Origin: Pedobacter caeni
Lineage (GTDB): Bacteria; Bacteroidota; Bacteroidia; Sphingobacteriales; Sphingobacteriaceae
Assembly: GCF_900129215.1 (NCBI RefSeq)
Contig: NZ_FQUQ01000001.1
Coordinates: 992,001 to 1,056,000, forward strand
Length of the DNA: 64,000 nt
Reading direction: 5' to 3'
Shown here: piece after piece, positions 43,260 to 52,078 of the stretch
How the letters are laid out: every line of letters starts with the position of its first letter
How positions within the stretch are numbered: the stretch's first letter is position 1
The notes under the pieces: model-generated
Database searches by the model: none
Told to the model about the DNA's origin: nothing
The model's input: the letters and a program-made list of their open reading frames with translations, nothing else
Program-made: the position numbers and the translations under genes

Positions 43260-43817
43260 ATGATTGAGTCTTTCCTGGCCGAATGTGGCCCATTAAAACA
43301 TCATGTAGAGGCAAATCAAAATAGCCTCGATAAAATAAAGGATGAGTTGCCTGAAGATATACTCGGCTTATTATCTGCTGGGATGGGCAGCTATATGAAT
43401 GGCTACTTTTGGACTGTTGATCCCTTCGATTATCAAAGTATTTTGGACGAAGTTTATACTCCTGTAGAGCTTCCATCCACCTGTTTTGCAAGAGACGCCT
43501 TTGCCGGGCTATACCTCTGGGAAGGCGGCAGCATTATCTATATTAATGTACGGCATGGCAATTCAAAAGTTGTGGGGAGAAAGACCAGTGTATTTTTTAA
43601 CCACATCATAACCGACTGGGAGTATATGTCGGACTTGCTGGGTCTGGAAAACTACTTTCCAGCCAAGGCGGCTCTCGGTGATCTTTCTGCTGAACAGTGT
43701 TATGGCTATGTTCCGATACCTGGCCTGGGTGGAGCAGAAAAAGTAGAAAACCTGCAAATCGTAAAGACAAAGGAACATCTCAGCATCATTGCTCAGGTGA
43801 TGGGTAAAATAAGATAG
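43260..43817 (+). CDS. GAD-like/DUF1851 (Tdi1-type) immunity protein
   Basis: 185 residues from the ATG at 43260; the 23 codons before it lack family character. The pattern is ELPEDILGLLSAGMGSYMNGYFWTVDPFDYQSIL, then the beta-domain FARDAFAGLYLWEGGSIIYINVRHG, then GYVPIPGLGG. This is the GAD-like plus DUF1851 architecture of immunity proteins such as Tdi1, the antidote to a type VI secretion DNase in Agrobacterium. No toxin is encoded beside it here, so it is probably an orphan immunity gene. Cytosolic, no signal. Confidence 0.78.
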   Translation: MIESFLAECGPLKHHVEANQNSLDKIKDELPEDILGLLSAGMGSYMNGYFWTVDPFDYQSILDEVYTPVELPSTCFARDAFAGLYLWEGGSIIYINVRHGNSKVVGRKTSVFFNHIITDWEYMSDLLGLENYFPAKAALGDLSAEQCYGYVPIPGLGGAEKVENLQIVKTKEHLSIIAQVMGKIR

Positions 43818-43837
43818 GGCGACGAAGTTGCTTTTAA

Positions 43838-44004
43838 CTCCCCCAAATATCTTTAAAAGTAGAATATCATATTACACAAAGCGGCAAAGACCTGAAGCTG
43901 TGATGCATGAGCTTTGTACGATATTAAATGCGAAATGGAGATTTGCATCATCTGATACATTTAGCGATCTTAGTATCAACAACAGAATCGAATTACCTAC
44001 TTAA
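43838..44004 (+). pseudogene. Relic of an HxlR regulator C-terminus
   Basis: One frame reads LPQISLKVEYHITQSGKDLK, matching the HxlR wing KVEYxLTxxGKxL (compare KFVYSLTQKGADLLPIV in the gene at 35918). After a one-base shift the next frame continues EAVMHELCTILNAKWRF to a stop at 44002-44004. The helix-turn-helix part is absent. It lies between two unrelated plus-strand genes. Confidence 0.6.
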
Positions 44005-44021
44005 CAGCTAAATCATTAAAA

Positions 44022-44765
44022 ATGGAATTCAGCCCATTCAACAGTGTAGTTAAACTCTGCCTTCAGGGCATGGCGATGGAGGAAAATGGCAAACCCGAAG
44101 AAGCAAGCCGACTTTTTCTTCAGGCCTGGAACGAAGCAACAGAAGACCTGGAAAAATTTCTTTCAGCTCATTTTGTAGCCCGATGTCAAAAAAACACCGC
44201 TGAGCAATTACAATGGCTCGAAACGGCTTTACAGTTTGCATTAAAAATAAATAACGACACTGTTAAAAGCGCCTTCCCTGCTCTATACTCGAAAATAGCA
44301 AAATGCTATGAGGACTTAAACAAGCCTGACAAGACAAAAGAGTATAACGAATTATCTGCTTCTTTTAACGATACCCCATCAGACAAAGGTCCTTTTTATC
44401 ATGGGACAAAGGCCGATTTGCAGGTTGGCGATTCGCTGATAGCCGGGGGGAATTCTAATTACCAGACCGGGCTCAAAATGAATCACATTTACTTCACAGC
44501 CATTGTTAGTGGAGCCGGCCTTGCTGCCTCCTTAGCAAAGAGCGATGCACCTGAACGCGTTTATATTGTTGAACCAACAGGAGCTTTTGAAAATGATCCG
44601 AATGTGACCAACAAAAAGTTTCCAGGCAACCCTACACGGTCCTATCGTTCAGAATCACCATTAAAGATCGTTGGCGAAGTGATAGATTGGGAGAAAGCAG
44701 CAGCTGCCGAAGTGCAGAAATGGCGCGAAAAAATAGACGGGAATAAAGGAGAAATTATCAATTGA
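44022..44765 (+). CDS. arr: Rifampin ADP-ribosyltransferase with helical N-terminal extension
   Basis: The C-terminal ~125 residues are a complete Arr: FYHGTKADLQVGD (His127), NHIYFTA (Tyr157), VYIVEPTGAFENDPN (Asp192), KKFPGNPTRSYRS and EVIDWE. Arr transfers ADP-ribose from NAD+ to rifampin and inactivates it. Free-standing Arr proteins are about 140 residues; here an extra ~122-residue TPR-like helical region (EEASRLFLQAWNEATEDLEKF, ALYSKIAKCYEDLNKPDKTKEY) precedes it. The extension could bind a partner or regulate activity. The gene follows an HxlR relic and is transcribed alone. Confidence 0.9.
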   Translation: MEFSPFNSVVKLCLQGMAMEENGKPEEASRLFLQAWNEATEDLEKFLSAHFVARCQKNTAEQLQWLETALQFALKINNDTVKSAFPALYSKIAKCYEDLNKPDKTKEYNELSASFNDTPSDKGPFYHGTKADLQVGDSLIAGGNSNYQTGLKMNHIYFTAIVSGAGLAASLAKSDAPERVYIVEPTGAFENDPNVTNKKFPGNPTRSYRSESPLKIVGEVIDWEKAAAAEVQKWREKIDGNKGEIIN

Positions 44766-44795
44766 TGCCGGAATCGGAATGAATATACATGAGGA

Positions 44796-45989
44796 TTAAT
44801 TCAGCTTAATTTTTGTAAACACATCAATGTCTTTATTATTTCCTGATCCCAAATGACCAAAGGAATTCTGGCCCGTCCCAAACATGGTCTGATCTGTTTT
44901 GATGATGAAAGAATGATAATCAGCTGCAGATACCTGGGCCACATTGTCAGTGATGCGAAGGAATTTGTTCTGATCCGGACTCTGAATGCCATAGGTACTG
45001 TTATTGAAGCCGGATGCCCACAAACTTTTGTCGGTCTTAATGATCAATGAGAAAAAGCGTCCGCCAGCAAGGGCTGATACATCGTTCATTACTTTTACAA
45101 ATCGGTTCTGATTGGTTAGATTACCAATCCCGAGTTCACCATTTCCGTTTCTTCCCGTCGCCCAGAGGCTATTGTCCGTTTTGATGATCAACGAATGATA
45201 GTCAAGGGCTTTGATTGCGCTCACCCCATCCATCACCTTTACAAACCCGATCTGATTGGAAGAAAAGCTCCCGATGCCCAGCTCCCCTTCTAAATTTCTT
45301 CCGCAAGCCCATAAGCTATTATCGGTTTTTAGGAGCAGGAAATGTCCCAATCCTGCTGATATCGCCTTAATATTCTCTGCAATTTTCGTGTATTTTTCAA
45401 CTACAACTCCGGTTCCAACAGATCCAAAGATTTTATCATCATTAAATCCTGCTCCCCAGAGACTGTGATCCGGTTTGATGATAAACCCATTCCTTTCGCC
45501 CGCTTCAATCTGCTCAGCACCATCAAATATTTTTACAAATCTACCATCAGATGGAACGTCACCTGTACCCAATTCCAGGAATGCGTTACTGCCAGTGGTC
45601 CATACACTATTGTCGTTCTTTATTACAAGAGCACGGGAATCCTTTATAGAAATGTCTTTAACCTCCCCCATCACACGCACAAATTTAGGCTGTTGGCTGA
45701 TATTACTGCCAAGCCCGAGAACATTGCTGTTATTCTTGCCTGCAACCCATAAATTACCTTTATTGTCGATACTCAAGGTATTGCTTGTTGTGGTGCTGAT
45801 TTTCAGAAAATACGATTCAGTAGAACCTGGTTCCGGGCCAGACGGTCCATCGTCTTTTACCCGTTTCTTTTTACAGGATGATGCCGTGACCAGAATGAAG
45901 ACAATGAGCACAAGCTTGCAAACCTGAAAACGATTGACAAACTTTCCTGCCCGAAGTCCTTGAATGATCTTTAAGAGAAACCTATTCAT
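44796..45989 (-). CDS. RCC1-like beta-propeller lipoprotein
   Basis: 397 residues: a lipoprotein signal near LVTASSC (Cys39), then six to seven repeats of the RCC1 type, e.g. SLWACGRNLEGELGIGSFSS, SLWATGRNGNGELGIGNLTN and SLWASGFNNSTYGIQSPDQN, each about 50 residues. These form a seven-blade propeller, here exported and lipid-anchored, likely surface-bound and used for protein or glycan binding. Convergent with the arr gene, 30 bases away. Confidence 0.9.
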   Translation of the reverse strand: MNRFLLKIIQGLRAGKFVNRFQVCKLVLIVFILVTASSCKKKRVKDDGPSGPEPGSTESYFLKISTTTSNTLSIDNKGNLWVAGKNNSNVLGLGSNISQQPKFVRVMGEVKDISIKDSRALVIKNDNSVWTTGSNAFLELGTGDVPSDGRFVKIFDGAEQIEAGERNGFIIKPDHSLWGAGFNDDKIFGSVGTGVVVEKYTKIAENIKAISAGLGHFLLLKTDNSLWACGRNLEGELGIGSFSSNQIGFVKVMDGVSAIKALDYHSLIIKTDNSLWATGRNGNGELGIGNLTNQNRFVKVMNDVSALAGGRFFSLIIKTDKSLWASGFNNSTYGIQSPDQNKFLRITDNVAQVSAADYHSFIIKTDQTMFGTGQNSFGHLGSGNNKDIDVFTKIKLN

Positions 45990-46099
45990 ATCAGTATATT
46001 TTAAGAGAGATTCTTTTTAATACGACTAAACCCTTGTGATGACAGATTACCTAAGCGCGATATACAAATTGCAGCGCAAAGCTGATGCCATGATTTACT

Positions 46100-46159
46100 C
46101 CTTACCACTGGGACATATAAAAGAGAAACGAGGCAAAATAGTAAGGCCGTTTTAGTCAT
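46100..46159 (-). pseudogene. Truncated head of a second RidA lipoprotein gene
   Basis: The minus strand encodes MTKTALLFCLVSLLYVPVV, matching MTKTTLLFGLVSLLYIQTGC of the intact gene at 20260. Similarity continues upstream into the non-coding leader (TTTAAATTAACTTCACTG versus TTTAAATTAATTTCATTG) but ends after about codon 19. The rest of the gene is gone. Confidence 0.8.
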
Positions 46160-46342
46160 AAGAAACTGTTTAAATTAACTTCACTGTAATCGGTTAAAAA
46201 TATAAAATTTAGCGCAATTAAATCAGCGTGTTACCAGAGTCGTAATTCACCCCTAAAGTTGTCGTTCTTACACCGCATAAAATCACGAAATCGTCACCAC
46301 CTTTGTTTCACCAATAAGTTTCCAACTTAAACAAACATCACT

Positions 46343-47215
46343 ATGAAAAATTTATTCAGCACAGGGAATCACTTTAAATCATTACTGATAATTGCAATCA
46401 TTATGTTGACAGCATCTCAATCAAACGGACAAATCAAACCTTCCAACAATGGCTATGCACCTGTTAACGGCATCAAAGTTTATTACGAAGTATATGGCGA
46501 GGGTAAACCTATCGTTTTGCTGCATGGCGCCTTCATGACCATTGGGACGAACTGGGGACAATTAATCCCCGAATTGTCGAAAACAAGAAAAGTCATTGCC
46601 ATTGAAATGCAGGGGCATGGGCAGACACCATTTTCAGAGAGAAAATTTGACCATGAGATATTGGCTAAAGATGTTGAAGGTGTAATGGATTACCTGAAAA
46701 TTGACAGTGCTGATGTTTTAGGGTATAGCTTTGGTGGTGCAGTCGCTTATAAATTTGCTATTCAATATCCTAAACGCTTAAAGAAACTGGTCATTATTTC
46801 TGCCACTTATAAAAGTACAGGTTGGATGCCCCAGATAAATAATGCATTTAAAAGTATGAAGCCAGAATTATTTGCAAACAGCCCTATGCAAATCGCATAT
46901 GATGCTGTGGCACCAGATAAGACAAAATGGACCAAATTCCTGGCGCAGATGATCGCTTTGGCAGGGAAACCGTTTGACTTTGGTGATGCCAATATTTCGA
47001 AAATATCTGCACCGGTATTGATCATAGCCGGCGACAATGACGGATTGGATAAAATCGAGTTTGTAAAAACTTATCAATTATTAGGGGGTGCCGTATGTGC
47101 CGATTTCGGGACAATGCCAAAATCGCAATTGGCCATTATCCCTTCACAGGGACATGTTAGTCTGATGATGCAGGCCAAACCAATATTGGGATACCTGGAC
47201 AGTTTTTTAAAATAA
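46343..47215 (+). CDS. Alpha/beta hydrolase, exported
   Basis: 290 residues with an N-terminal signal peptide (SLLIIAIIMLTASQSNGQ) and the alpha/beta hydrolase core: oxyanion motif LLHGAF, nucleophile Ser129 in LGYSFGGA, acid IAGDNDG and His in PSQGHVSL. Likely a periplasmic esterase or peroxidase-like enzyme; substrate unknown. Convergent with the Rpn-type nuclease gene, with stops overlapping by 9 bases. Confidence 0.9.
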   Translation: MKNLFSTGNHFKSLLIIAIIMLTASQSNGQIKPSNNGYAPVNGIKVYYEVYGEGKPIVLLHGAFMTIGTNWGQLIPELSKTRKVIAIEMQGHGQTPFSERKFDHEILAKDVEGVMDYLKIDSADVLGYSFGGAVAYKFAIQYPKRLKKLVIISATYKSTGWMPQINNAFKSMKPELFANSPMQIAYDAVAPDKTKWTKFLAQMIALAGKPFDFGDANISKISAPVLIIAGDNDGLDKIEFVKTYQLLGGAVCADFGTMPKSQLAIIPSQGHVSLMMQAKPILGYLDSFLK

Positions 47216-48133
47216 CAATTTCTCGATTTCTTCAATTGAAAGTTTTGTGATGTTGGAAATTTGATCAATTGCCATTCCTATTTCCTTTAATTCAAGGGCA
47301 ACAGCTAATTTTGCCTTTAGCTCACCTTTCTCCATACCTACCTCAATACCTTCCTCCCTTCCCTCAATTCTGGCCTTTTCCACCCCCTCTTTTCTGGCGA
47401 ATTCAATAGTAGCCATATAATCCCGCTTCGCCTTTAAGTTAGATTCATAAATTTTCCGTTGCTCTTTTGTTAATTTACTCACCTCTGCGATTTTAAATAA
47501 TTTTTGAAAGATCCCTTTATCGAAGTACGATGGTATCTTTTCCAAGCGGCTCATATTTTTAAGAATATAAAACCACTTATCCAGATCTGATTCCAATTTA
47601 TCGACCTCCTTATCAAAATTAGGCAATTCCAGGAATTTAAACCCTAACCTATCGTAGAAAACTTCGCCTGTATCTTTGTTCATAAGTGCAATGTCATGTA
47701 AATAACGACCATCATCATTGTTTTTAAATTTGAATTCCAATACCGCAATTAAATACACTTCCTTAAGCCTGGTATCCCAATTGACTGCTCCCTTAGGAAG
47801 TTGCTCACTAATTAATCTGGATATATAATAGATGCAACGGTCATGAAAACATTCCTGCTCTCTACGTTGCATTTCGATAATAAATTGATTACCATCTTTT
47901 CCGGTACACATCAGATCAAAAAACACTTTCTTATACTCATCGGTGTTTCCCGCATACTCTGTCGGACTAAAAACCAGATCCACAATTTCCTTTTTCCCTG
48001 CAAAAATGGCATTCAGAAAAGCAATCATGATTTCTTTATTGGGCTCACTCCCTAATAGATGTTTAAAACCAAAGTCTGTAAGCGGATCAATGTATCGGGA
48101 TATAGGAGCGGAAGTTATCGTTGTAAGGTTCAT
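47207..48133 (-). CDS. Rpn family PD-(D/E)XK nuclease
   Basis: 308 residues with the Rpn/transposase-31-like pattern: DFGFKHLLGSEPNKEIMIAFLNAI, FFDLMCTGKDGNQFIIEMQRREQECFHDRCIYYISRL (Asp, then ExQ catalytic motif) and a long helical C-terminal region with repeated EGxEKGxxEGxE charged heptads. Rpn proteins promote RecA-independent recombination and are found as ex-transposase nucleases. Cytosolic. In Sphingobacteriales they occur in many copies; this one appears intact. Confidence 0.9.
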   Translation of the reverse strand: MNLTTITSAPISRYIDPLTDFGFKHLLGSEPNKEIMIAFLNAIFAGKKEIVDLVFSPTEYAGNTDEYKKVFFDLMCTGKDGNQFIIEMQRREQECFHDRCIYYISRLISEQLPKGAVNWDTRLKEVYLIAVLEFKFKNNDDGRYLHDIALMNKDTGEVFYDRLGFKFLELPNFDKEVDKLESDLDKWFYILKNMSRLEKIPSYFDKGIFQKLFKIAEVSKLTKEQRKIYESNLKAKRDYMATIEFARKEGVEKARIEGREEGIEVGMEKGELKAKLAVALELKEIGMAIDQISNITKLSIEEIEKLLF

Positions 48134-48281
48134 AGGCTAACCTATGCATTATTCACAACAAAAACCACAAATAAAGAAAATAATTATTCTAATTATAAAT
48201 AAATATTTTACTCTCAGTAACTTATATTACAGTTTCAGCATTGCCATTAATTTCCGCTCTATGATTTAAAGTTGACTCAAA

Positions 48282-48316
48282 ATATAAAGTCACAAAAAGT
48301 GTGACTTTATATCCGT
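48282..48316 (-). terminator. Terminator of the Tat hydrolase gene
   Basis: Perfect 13-bp stem ATATAAAGTCACA (48282-48294) / TGTGACTTTATAT (48300-48312) with a 5-base loop; on the minus strand TTTT follows. The remainder of 48134-48370 is AT-rich and shows no gene. Confidence 0.65.
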
Positions 48317-48370
48317 AACAGTGGTTATCATATTCGTAACCTTAGCCTCATATGTGCCATGACACAGTTC

Positions 48371-49732
48371 TTATATTACATCAATGTATTTATCCACCCA
48401 ATTGAATATCCTGGTATACGCAATGGCTAATGCCCCCGGCTGACAATGCAAATAGCCTGTATCCTCTTCAGTAAACAATACATAATCTTTAGGGCAGGTA
48501 AGTGCATCATACAGCCTTTTCGCTTCTCCCACCGAGAACTCCTCTCCCGTTCCATCGATCACCATCATCCGGCACCCGATGTTTTTGGCAACAGCTTCAA
48601 TATTGTATTCCTGGTATTTTTTGATCAGTTCTGAGGGTTTATGTACACCGTATTTCCACAGCTCATCTGTTATTCCCCATTTAACATAACTGCTCGTTCT
48701 CATATACTCCTCAATTTTCTGATCAAACAGATCGTAATTGCCCGCCTGAAACAAAGGCAATAACTGAGGATCTATCTGGTTCAAACCATTGTATATACTT
48801 GCTGTCCAATTGAGCACACCAGGATTGGCCACACAAAGTTTAATGCGTTTTTCGACTGTTACCGCTCTTGGGGCCAGAAATCCCCCCATGCTGAATCCCA
48901 TCAACACCGTCTTATTCATGTCTACCTCTTTTTTAGTATGTTTCAGAAAATCCAGTACCGGTGTAATCACATTCTCCCAGTCAGGCCGGAAAGGGATTCC
49001 CTGTATCCGTATCACTTTTCCCTGACCCGGACCATCAAACAGTAAGCAATGGTAACCTCGTTTTACAGCTTGTTGCGCAACCCATAGATAATCCTCGGCC
49101 CAGGAGTCTCGTCCTGCATGAAGAATGATCACAGGTGCTTTTTTGTTGGACTTCAATTTGGCTGGGAAAAAATAACCCGGCAATTCTGTCTTCATATACG
49201 GTATAGACACTGCTTCGAATGGGATTGACATTAGTTTCAGGGCCATTTTGTAATTTTTAACCACCTTGAGGCTGAGTTCTTTTACGATCTTATTAGCCGG
49301 ATCCGGGTAGTGATGAAGCGCTGCGCGATAGTAAGTGGACGAGCGTAAATAAGATTCTCCAGCTGTAAATTCATGATGTTCTTTCAGGCAGGCATCTCCA
49401 AGCACCTTTAGCCTGTTGCCGGTTTTTATCCATTGATCTGACCAGCTATAGTCGTTCGCTTCATCAATTCGGGATGCAGTATCAAAGCATTCCCCAACAT
49501 CAGACAGTCTTTGCCAGGTGCTTCCCACATAAAAAAGGAAAACACTTTCGAGCACAGGGTTTTTAAAAACCCCAAGTGGATACCAGGATTTTTTTGGGAT
49601 CTTATTCGTTTCCTCATTTTCGGCAAGCTGCTCAGGATGGCTTCCCGCCAAAACAGCCGGGCTTGCCAGCGTGCACAGACCGGCTGTAGCAGCCAGTTTT
49701 ACAAAAGAGCGGCGATTAGTTTCTCGTTTCAT
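48371..49732 (-). CDS. Tat-exported alpha/beta hydrolase (FrsA/DUF1100-like esterase)
   Basis: 453 residues with a twin-arginine signal (RRSFVKLAATAGLCTLASPA), an N-terminal helical region of ~170 residues and an alpha/beta hydrolase domain: ILHAGRDSWAEDYL oxyanion region, GFSMGGFLAPR nucleophile elbow, and C-terminal acid/His region MMVIDGTGEEFSVGE ... YLHCQPG. This resembles the FrsA/peptidase S9-like esterases. Export by Tat indicates folding before export. Substrate unknown. A stretch 49733-50162 upstream contains no supported gene. Confidence 0.85.
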   Translation of the reverse strand: MKRETNRRSFVKLAATAGLCTLASPAVLAGSHPEQLAENEETNKIPKKSWYPLGVFKNPVLESVFLFYVGSTWQRLSDVGECFDTASRIDEANDYSWSDQWIKTGNRLKVLGDACLKEHHEFTAGESYLRSSTYYRAALHHYPDPANKIVKELSLKVVKNYKMALKLMSIPFEAVSIPYMKTELPGYFFPAKLKSNKKAPVIILHAGRDSWAEDYLWVAQQAVKRGYHCLLFDGPGQGKVIRIQGIPFRPDWENVITPVLDFLKHTKKEVDMNKTVLMGFSMGGFLAPRAVTVEKRIKLCVANPGVLNWTASIYNGLNQIDPQLLPLFQAGNYDLFDQKIEEYMRTSSYVKWGITDELWKYGVHKPSELIKKYQEYNIEAVAKNIGCRMMVIDGTGEEFSVGEAKRLYDALTCPKDYVLFTEEDTGYLHCQPGALAIAYTRIFNWVDKYIDVI

Positions 49733-50162
49733 AATTTATTGATTTATAAGTTTTTACTTACATCAAAGCTCTCTATCTTTAAAAAGAAGACAAAGAAATT
49801 AATTACGAAGTGTTTAAATTTTACTACGAAGCGTATCATTCAGGATACGAACCGATTGGTTTCGGAGGACAGGAGCTTTTTCATCAAAACTTTCTTTTCT
49901 GGTCTTGAATCCATTCAATCCCTCGTCCGAAATGTGGCAGGTTATATTCTGACATTTATTCATGTTGTTAAATCAGGTTTTTGAGGGTACACTCTCTTAT
50001 AGTCTGAATTACATTTCCGGTTTTGCAAGTGTAGAGTTTTAATTAAAAACAGTACAAGATTGAGAAATTTTATTAAAATATCTTGTAATTTCAACTATAT
50101 GTTTTTAGAATAAAAAAAAGAGATTCCGTAGCCTGATTTCTCTTACACTTAAACACATAAAA

Positions 50163-50774
50163 ATGTCACGTAATTATATCAAAATAACACTCATTATGGG
50201 ATTTATAGCCTCATTGTTTGGATGCAACTCCGAAAAAACACCTCAACACACCAAATTAGAAGAAATTACCTTGAGAGCCGATCCTTCAGAAGGATTTAGT
50301 GATATTTATCTAAAAATAATATCCGATAAACCGACAGATAGTACTCATATCTATGTTGCCAAAGGGCTTTATCATGGCAAAACAGTAGGAATACAGGTTG
50401 AGGTTAAATCCAATATGCCAGCAGGTATAACGCAAAACGGCGAGATCAGTAATGCTGGGTTTATTTATGACGCAGTAACGTTTTTCTCTATTGGGGAAGA
50501 AAGTAATGAACTTATAAAGGCACTAGGCACTTTATATTCGGTCAATACATCCAGGCCATTTGCCAGTCAAGTGACAGCGACGACTGTATTTTCCTTAAAC
50601 AAAAACATATCAAATCTTAATACTGCAGGTAATTATAAGTTTAAGCTATTCTTTGATACTGAAGCCGATGTCCCTGAAATATATCTGAACTTAAACCTAA
50701 CAGAAGGAATAATAGAAATACTGGAAAAAGACCAGGAATACAGGAAACCTATAATAGACGTTTTAACCAAATAG
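50163..50774 (+). CDS. Lipoprotein of unknown function
   Basis: 203 residues with lipobox SLFGC (Cys21). Mostly beta with a terminal helix (GIIEILEKDQEYRKPIIDVL). Three plus-strand genes follow one another here (this one, a 49-residue protein and another lipoprotein), suggesting one operon. Family unknown; likely outer-membrane anchored. Confidence 0.6.
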   Translation: MSRNYIKITLIMGFIASLFGCNSEKTPQHTKLEEITLRADPSEGFSDIYLKIISDKPTDSTHIYVAKGLYHGKTVGIQVEVKSNMPAGITQNGEISNAGFIYDAVTFFSIGEESNELIKALGTLYSVNTSRPFASQVTATTVFSLNKNISNLNTAGNYKFKLFFDTEADVPEIYLNLNLTEGIIEILEKDQEYRKPIIDVLTK

Positions 50775-50807
50775 AATTACTGATGTTGTACATCAGGGAC
50801 TGAGCAT

Positions 50808-50957
50808 ATGACTGAACGACAAAAATATCAGGGAACTTTTGCCGATCAGTTTGGAACCACTGACATTGTGGTTTTAAACGATTTTGAAAACCTGTATTTT
50901 GAAATAGACGGAGTAAAATTCGAGGGCCTGGAAAAGACTAACAATATAAATGAATGA
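50808..50957 (+). CDS. Small protein overlapping the next lipoprotein gene
   Basis: A 49-residue frame (MTERQKYQGTFADQFGTTDI...FEIDGVKFEGLEK) with balanced coding composition. Its stop overlaps the next ATG by 4 bases (ATGA), typical of translational coupling. It lies 33 bases after the preceding gene. No family known; the sequence looks like a short beta hairpin domain. Confidence 0.55.
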   Translation: MTERQKYQGTFADQFGTTDIVVLNDFENLYFEIDGVKFEGLEKTNNINE

Positions 50958-51763
50958 AAATATTTGTTTTAATACTAATGCTGTTGATTTCCTGTGGGAG
51001 AAACCAATCTAAAAAAATCTCAAACGATGAGGAGGTCAATATAGCAAAAATCGATTCTACGGATATTGAAGGTAAAATACATGCTCCGGCCTCTTCCAGG
51101 AACCAAAGTGTGCAAAAAAAAGTAGATACAGTGAATATTCCATCGAAATATGTAGTCACAATTCCATTGGAAATCAATAAAAAAAAGATAGACATCCGAT
51201 TGCTGCTCTCTAAGTCTGAAGATTTGTTTAGAGGAAAAAATTATACCATTGCTGAAATAGAAGAAGATAAAAATAGCTTTTTACCTAAATCTGCTTACGA
51301 CTGTATAGAAGGCACTGTTGAGCTTCAGCATTGGCAAGTTCTAAATAGCAATTCATATTATTTTGCTTATGATTATTATAAGAATAACAAATTCAAAGAA
51401 AATGATTTTGTAAGTAAGAAAAAAATGATTTTTGGTCATGCAGATTATAATTTCATAACAATAACAGATGTGGATAATGATGGATATGAAGATCTTCTTA
51501 TTCTGGATCTGGCAAACTCCATGAGAGATAATGAAGTGCATCAATTCTACAAATGGTCTGAGAAAGAAAGCAAACTTATATTTATGCCAGATTTTTTCGA
51601 TAAAACCGCTTTCCGGGGATGGGACAAAACAGAAAAATATCTAATAACAGGGCTGAGTGATACCAGAGAAAGAAAACTCTATAAAAATAAAATAGTTCGG
51701 GGCAAACTGAAGGTTGTTGATGAATGTACAGAGTACGCAGTATCAGATAAATTTTGTTGGTAA
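50954..51763 (+). CDS. Lipoprotein with FG-GAP/EF-like calcium-binding repeat
   Basis: 269 residues; lipobox LISC (Cys14). The mature part has an FG-GAP/VCBS-like motif ITDVDNDGYEDLLILDLANS in the C-terminal half, typical of a calcium-binding beta-propeller blade, and an N-terminal region of unknown type. Coupled to the preceding small gene. Followed by a terminator and the remains of an ATPase gene. Confidence 0.65.
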   Translation: MKIFVLILMLLISCGRNQSKKISNDEEVNIAKIDSTDIEGKIHAPASSRNQSVQKKVDTVNIPSKYVVTIPLEINKKKIDIRLLLSKSEDLFRGKNYTIAEIEEDKNSFLPKSAYDCIEGTVELQHWQVLNSNSYYFAYDYYKNNKFKENDFVSKKKMIFGHADYNFITITDVDNDGYEDLLILDLANSMRDNEVHQFYKWSEKESKLIFMPDFFDKTAFRGWDKTEKYLITGLSDTRERKLYKNKIVRGKLKVVDECTEYAVSDKFCW

Positions 51764-51931
51764 ACAAATATTTTTCAAATATGATCATGTTTCACCCGCC
51801 ATTGCCTATCCTTTGAAACTTTTAAAAGCGATCTCCAGGCAGACAGATATATGGTATACGAAAGATATGATATGGAGAAAACCTGGAAAATATCATGTTA
51901 ATTAACCACAAAAAAGACTTTTAATAAAAAA

Positions 51932-51969
51932 TAAGCAGGCTGTTTCATATAATAGAAACAACCTGCTTA
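51932..51969. terminator. Terminator of the 50163-51763 operon
   Basis: TAAGCAGGCTGTTTC pairs with GAAACAACCTGCTTA (one G-T type mismatch) around an 8-base loop. It lies 170 bases after the last stop and may serve both strands. Confidence 0.7.
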
Positions 51970-51971
51970 CG

Positions 51972-52077
51972 TTAAAACTTCATTCTTTGAATACGAACTG
52001 CGGTCAAAATAGCCAGTAGCGCTACACCTACATCAGCAGAGACAGCTTCCCACATGGCGGCAAGTCCAGCCCATAAA
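51972..52077 (-). pseudogene. C-terminal tail of a heavy-metal P-type ATPase
   Basis: The minus strand encodes NLWAGLAAMWEAVSADVGVA followed by LLAILTAVRIQRMKF and a TAA stop at 51972-51974. This is the characteristic final helix and end of CadA/ZntA-type zinc or cadmium ATPases (AMxxAVxADVGVxLLAILNAxRxxR). No upstream part of the gene exists; the frame runs directly into the stop of the MACPF gene. It is a gene tail left after replacement. Confidence 0.8.
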
Positions 52078-52078
52078 T

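Noticed and set aside
49733..50162. Possible coding relic upstream of the 50163 lipoprotein
   Set aside because: Some frames look partly coding but contain stops and match nothing I can name.
51714..51905. 63-residue plus-strand frame after the FG-GAP lipoprotein
   Set aside because: Overlaps the end of the previous gene and has no recognisable family; probably untranslated.
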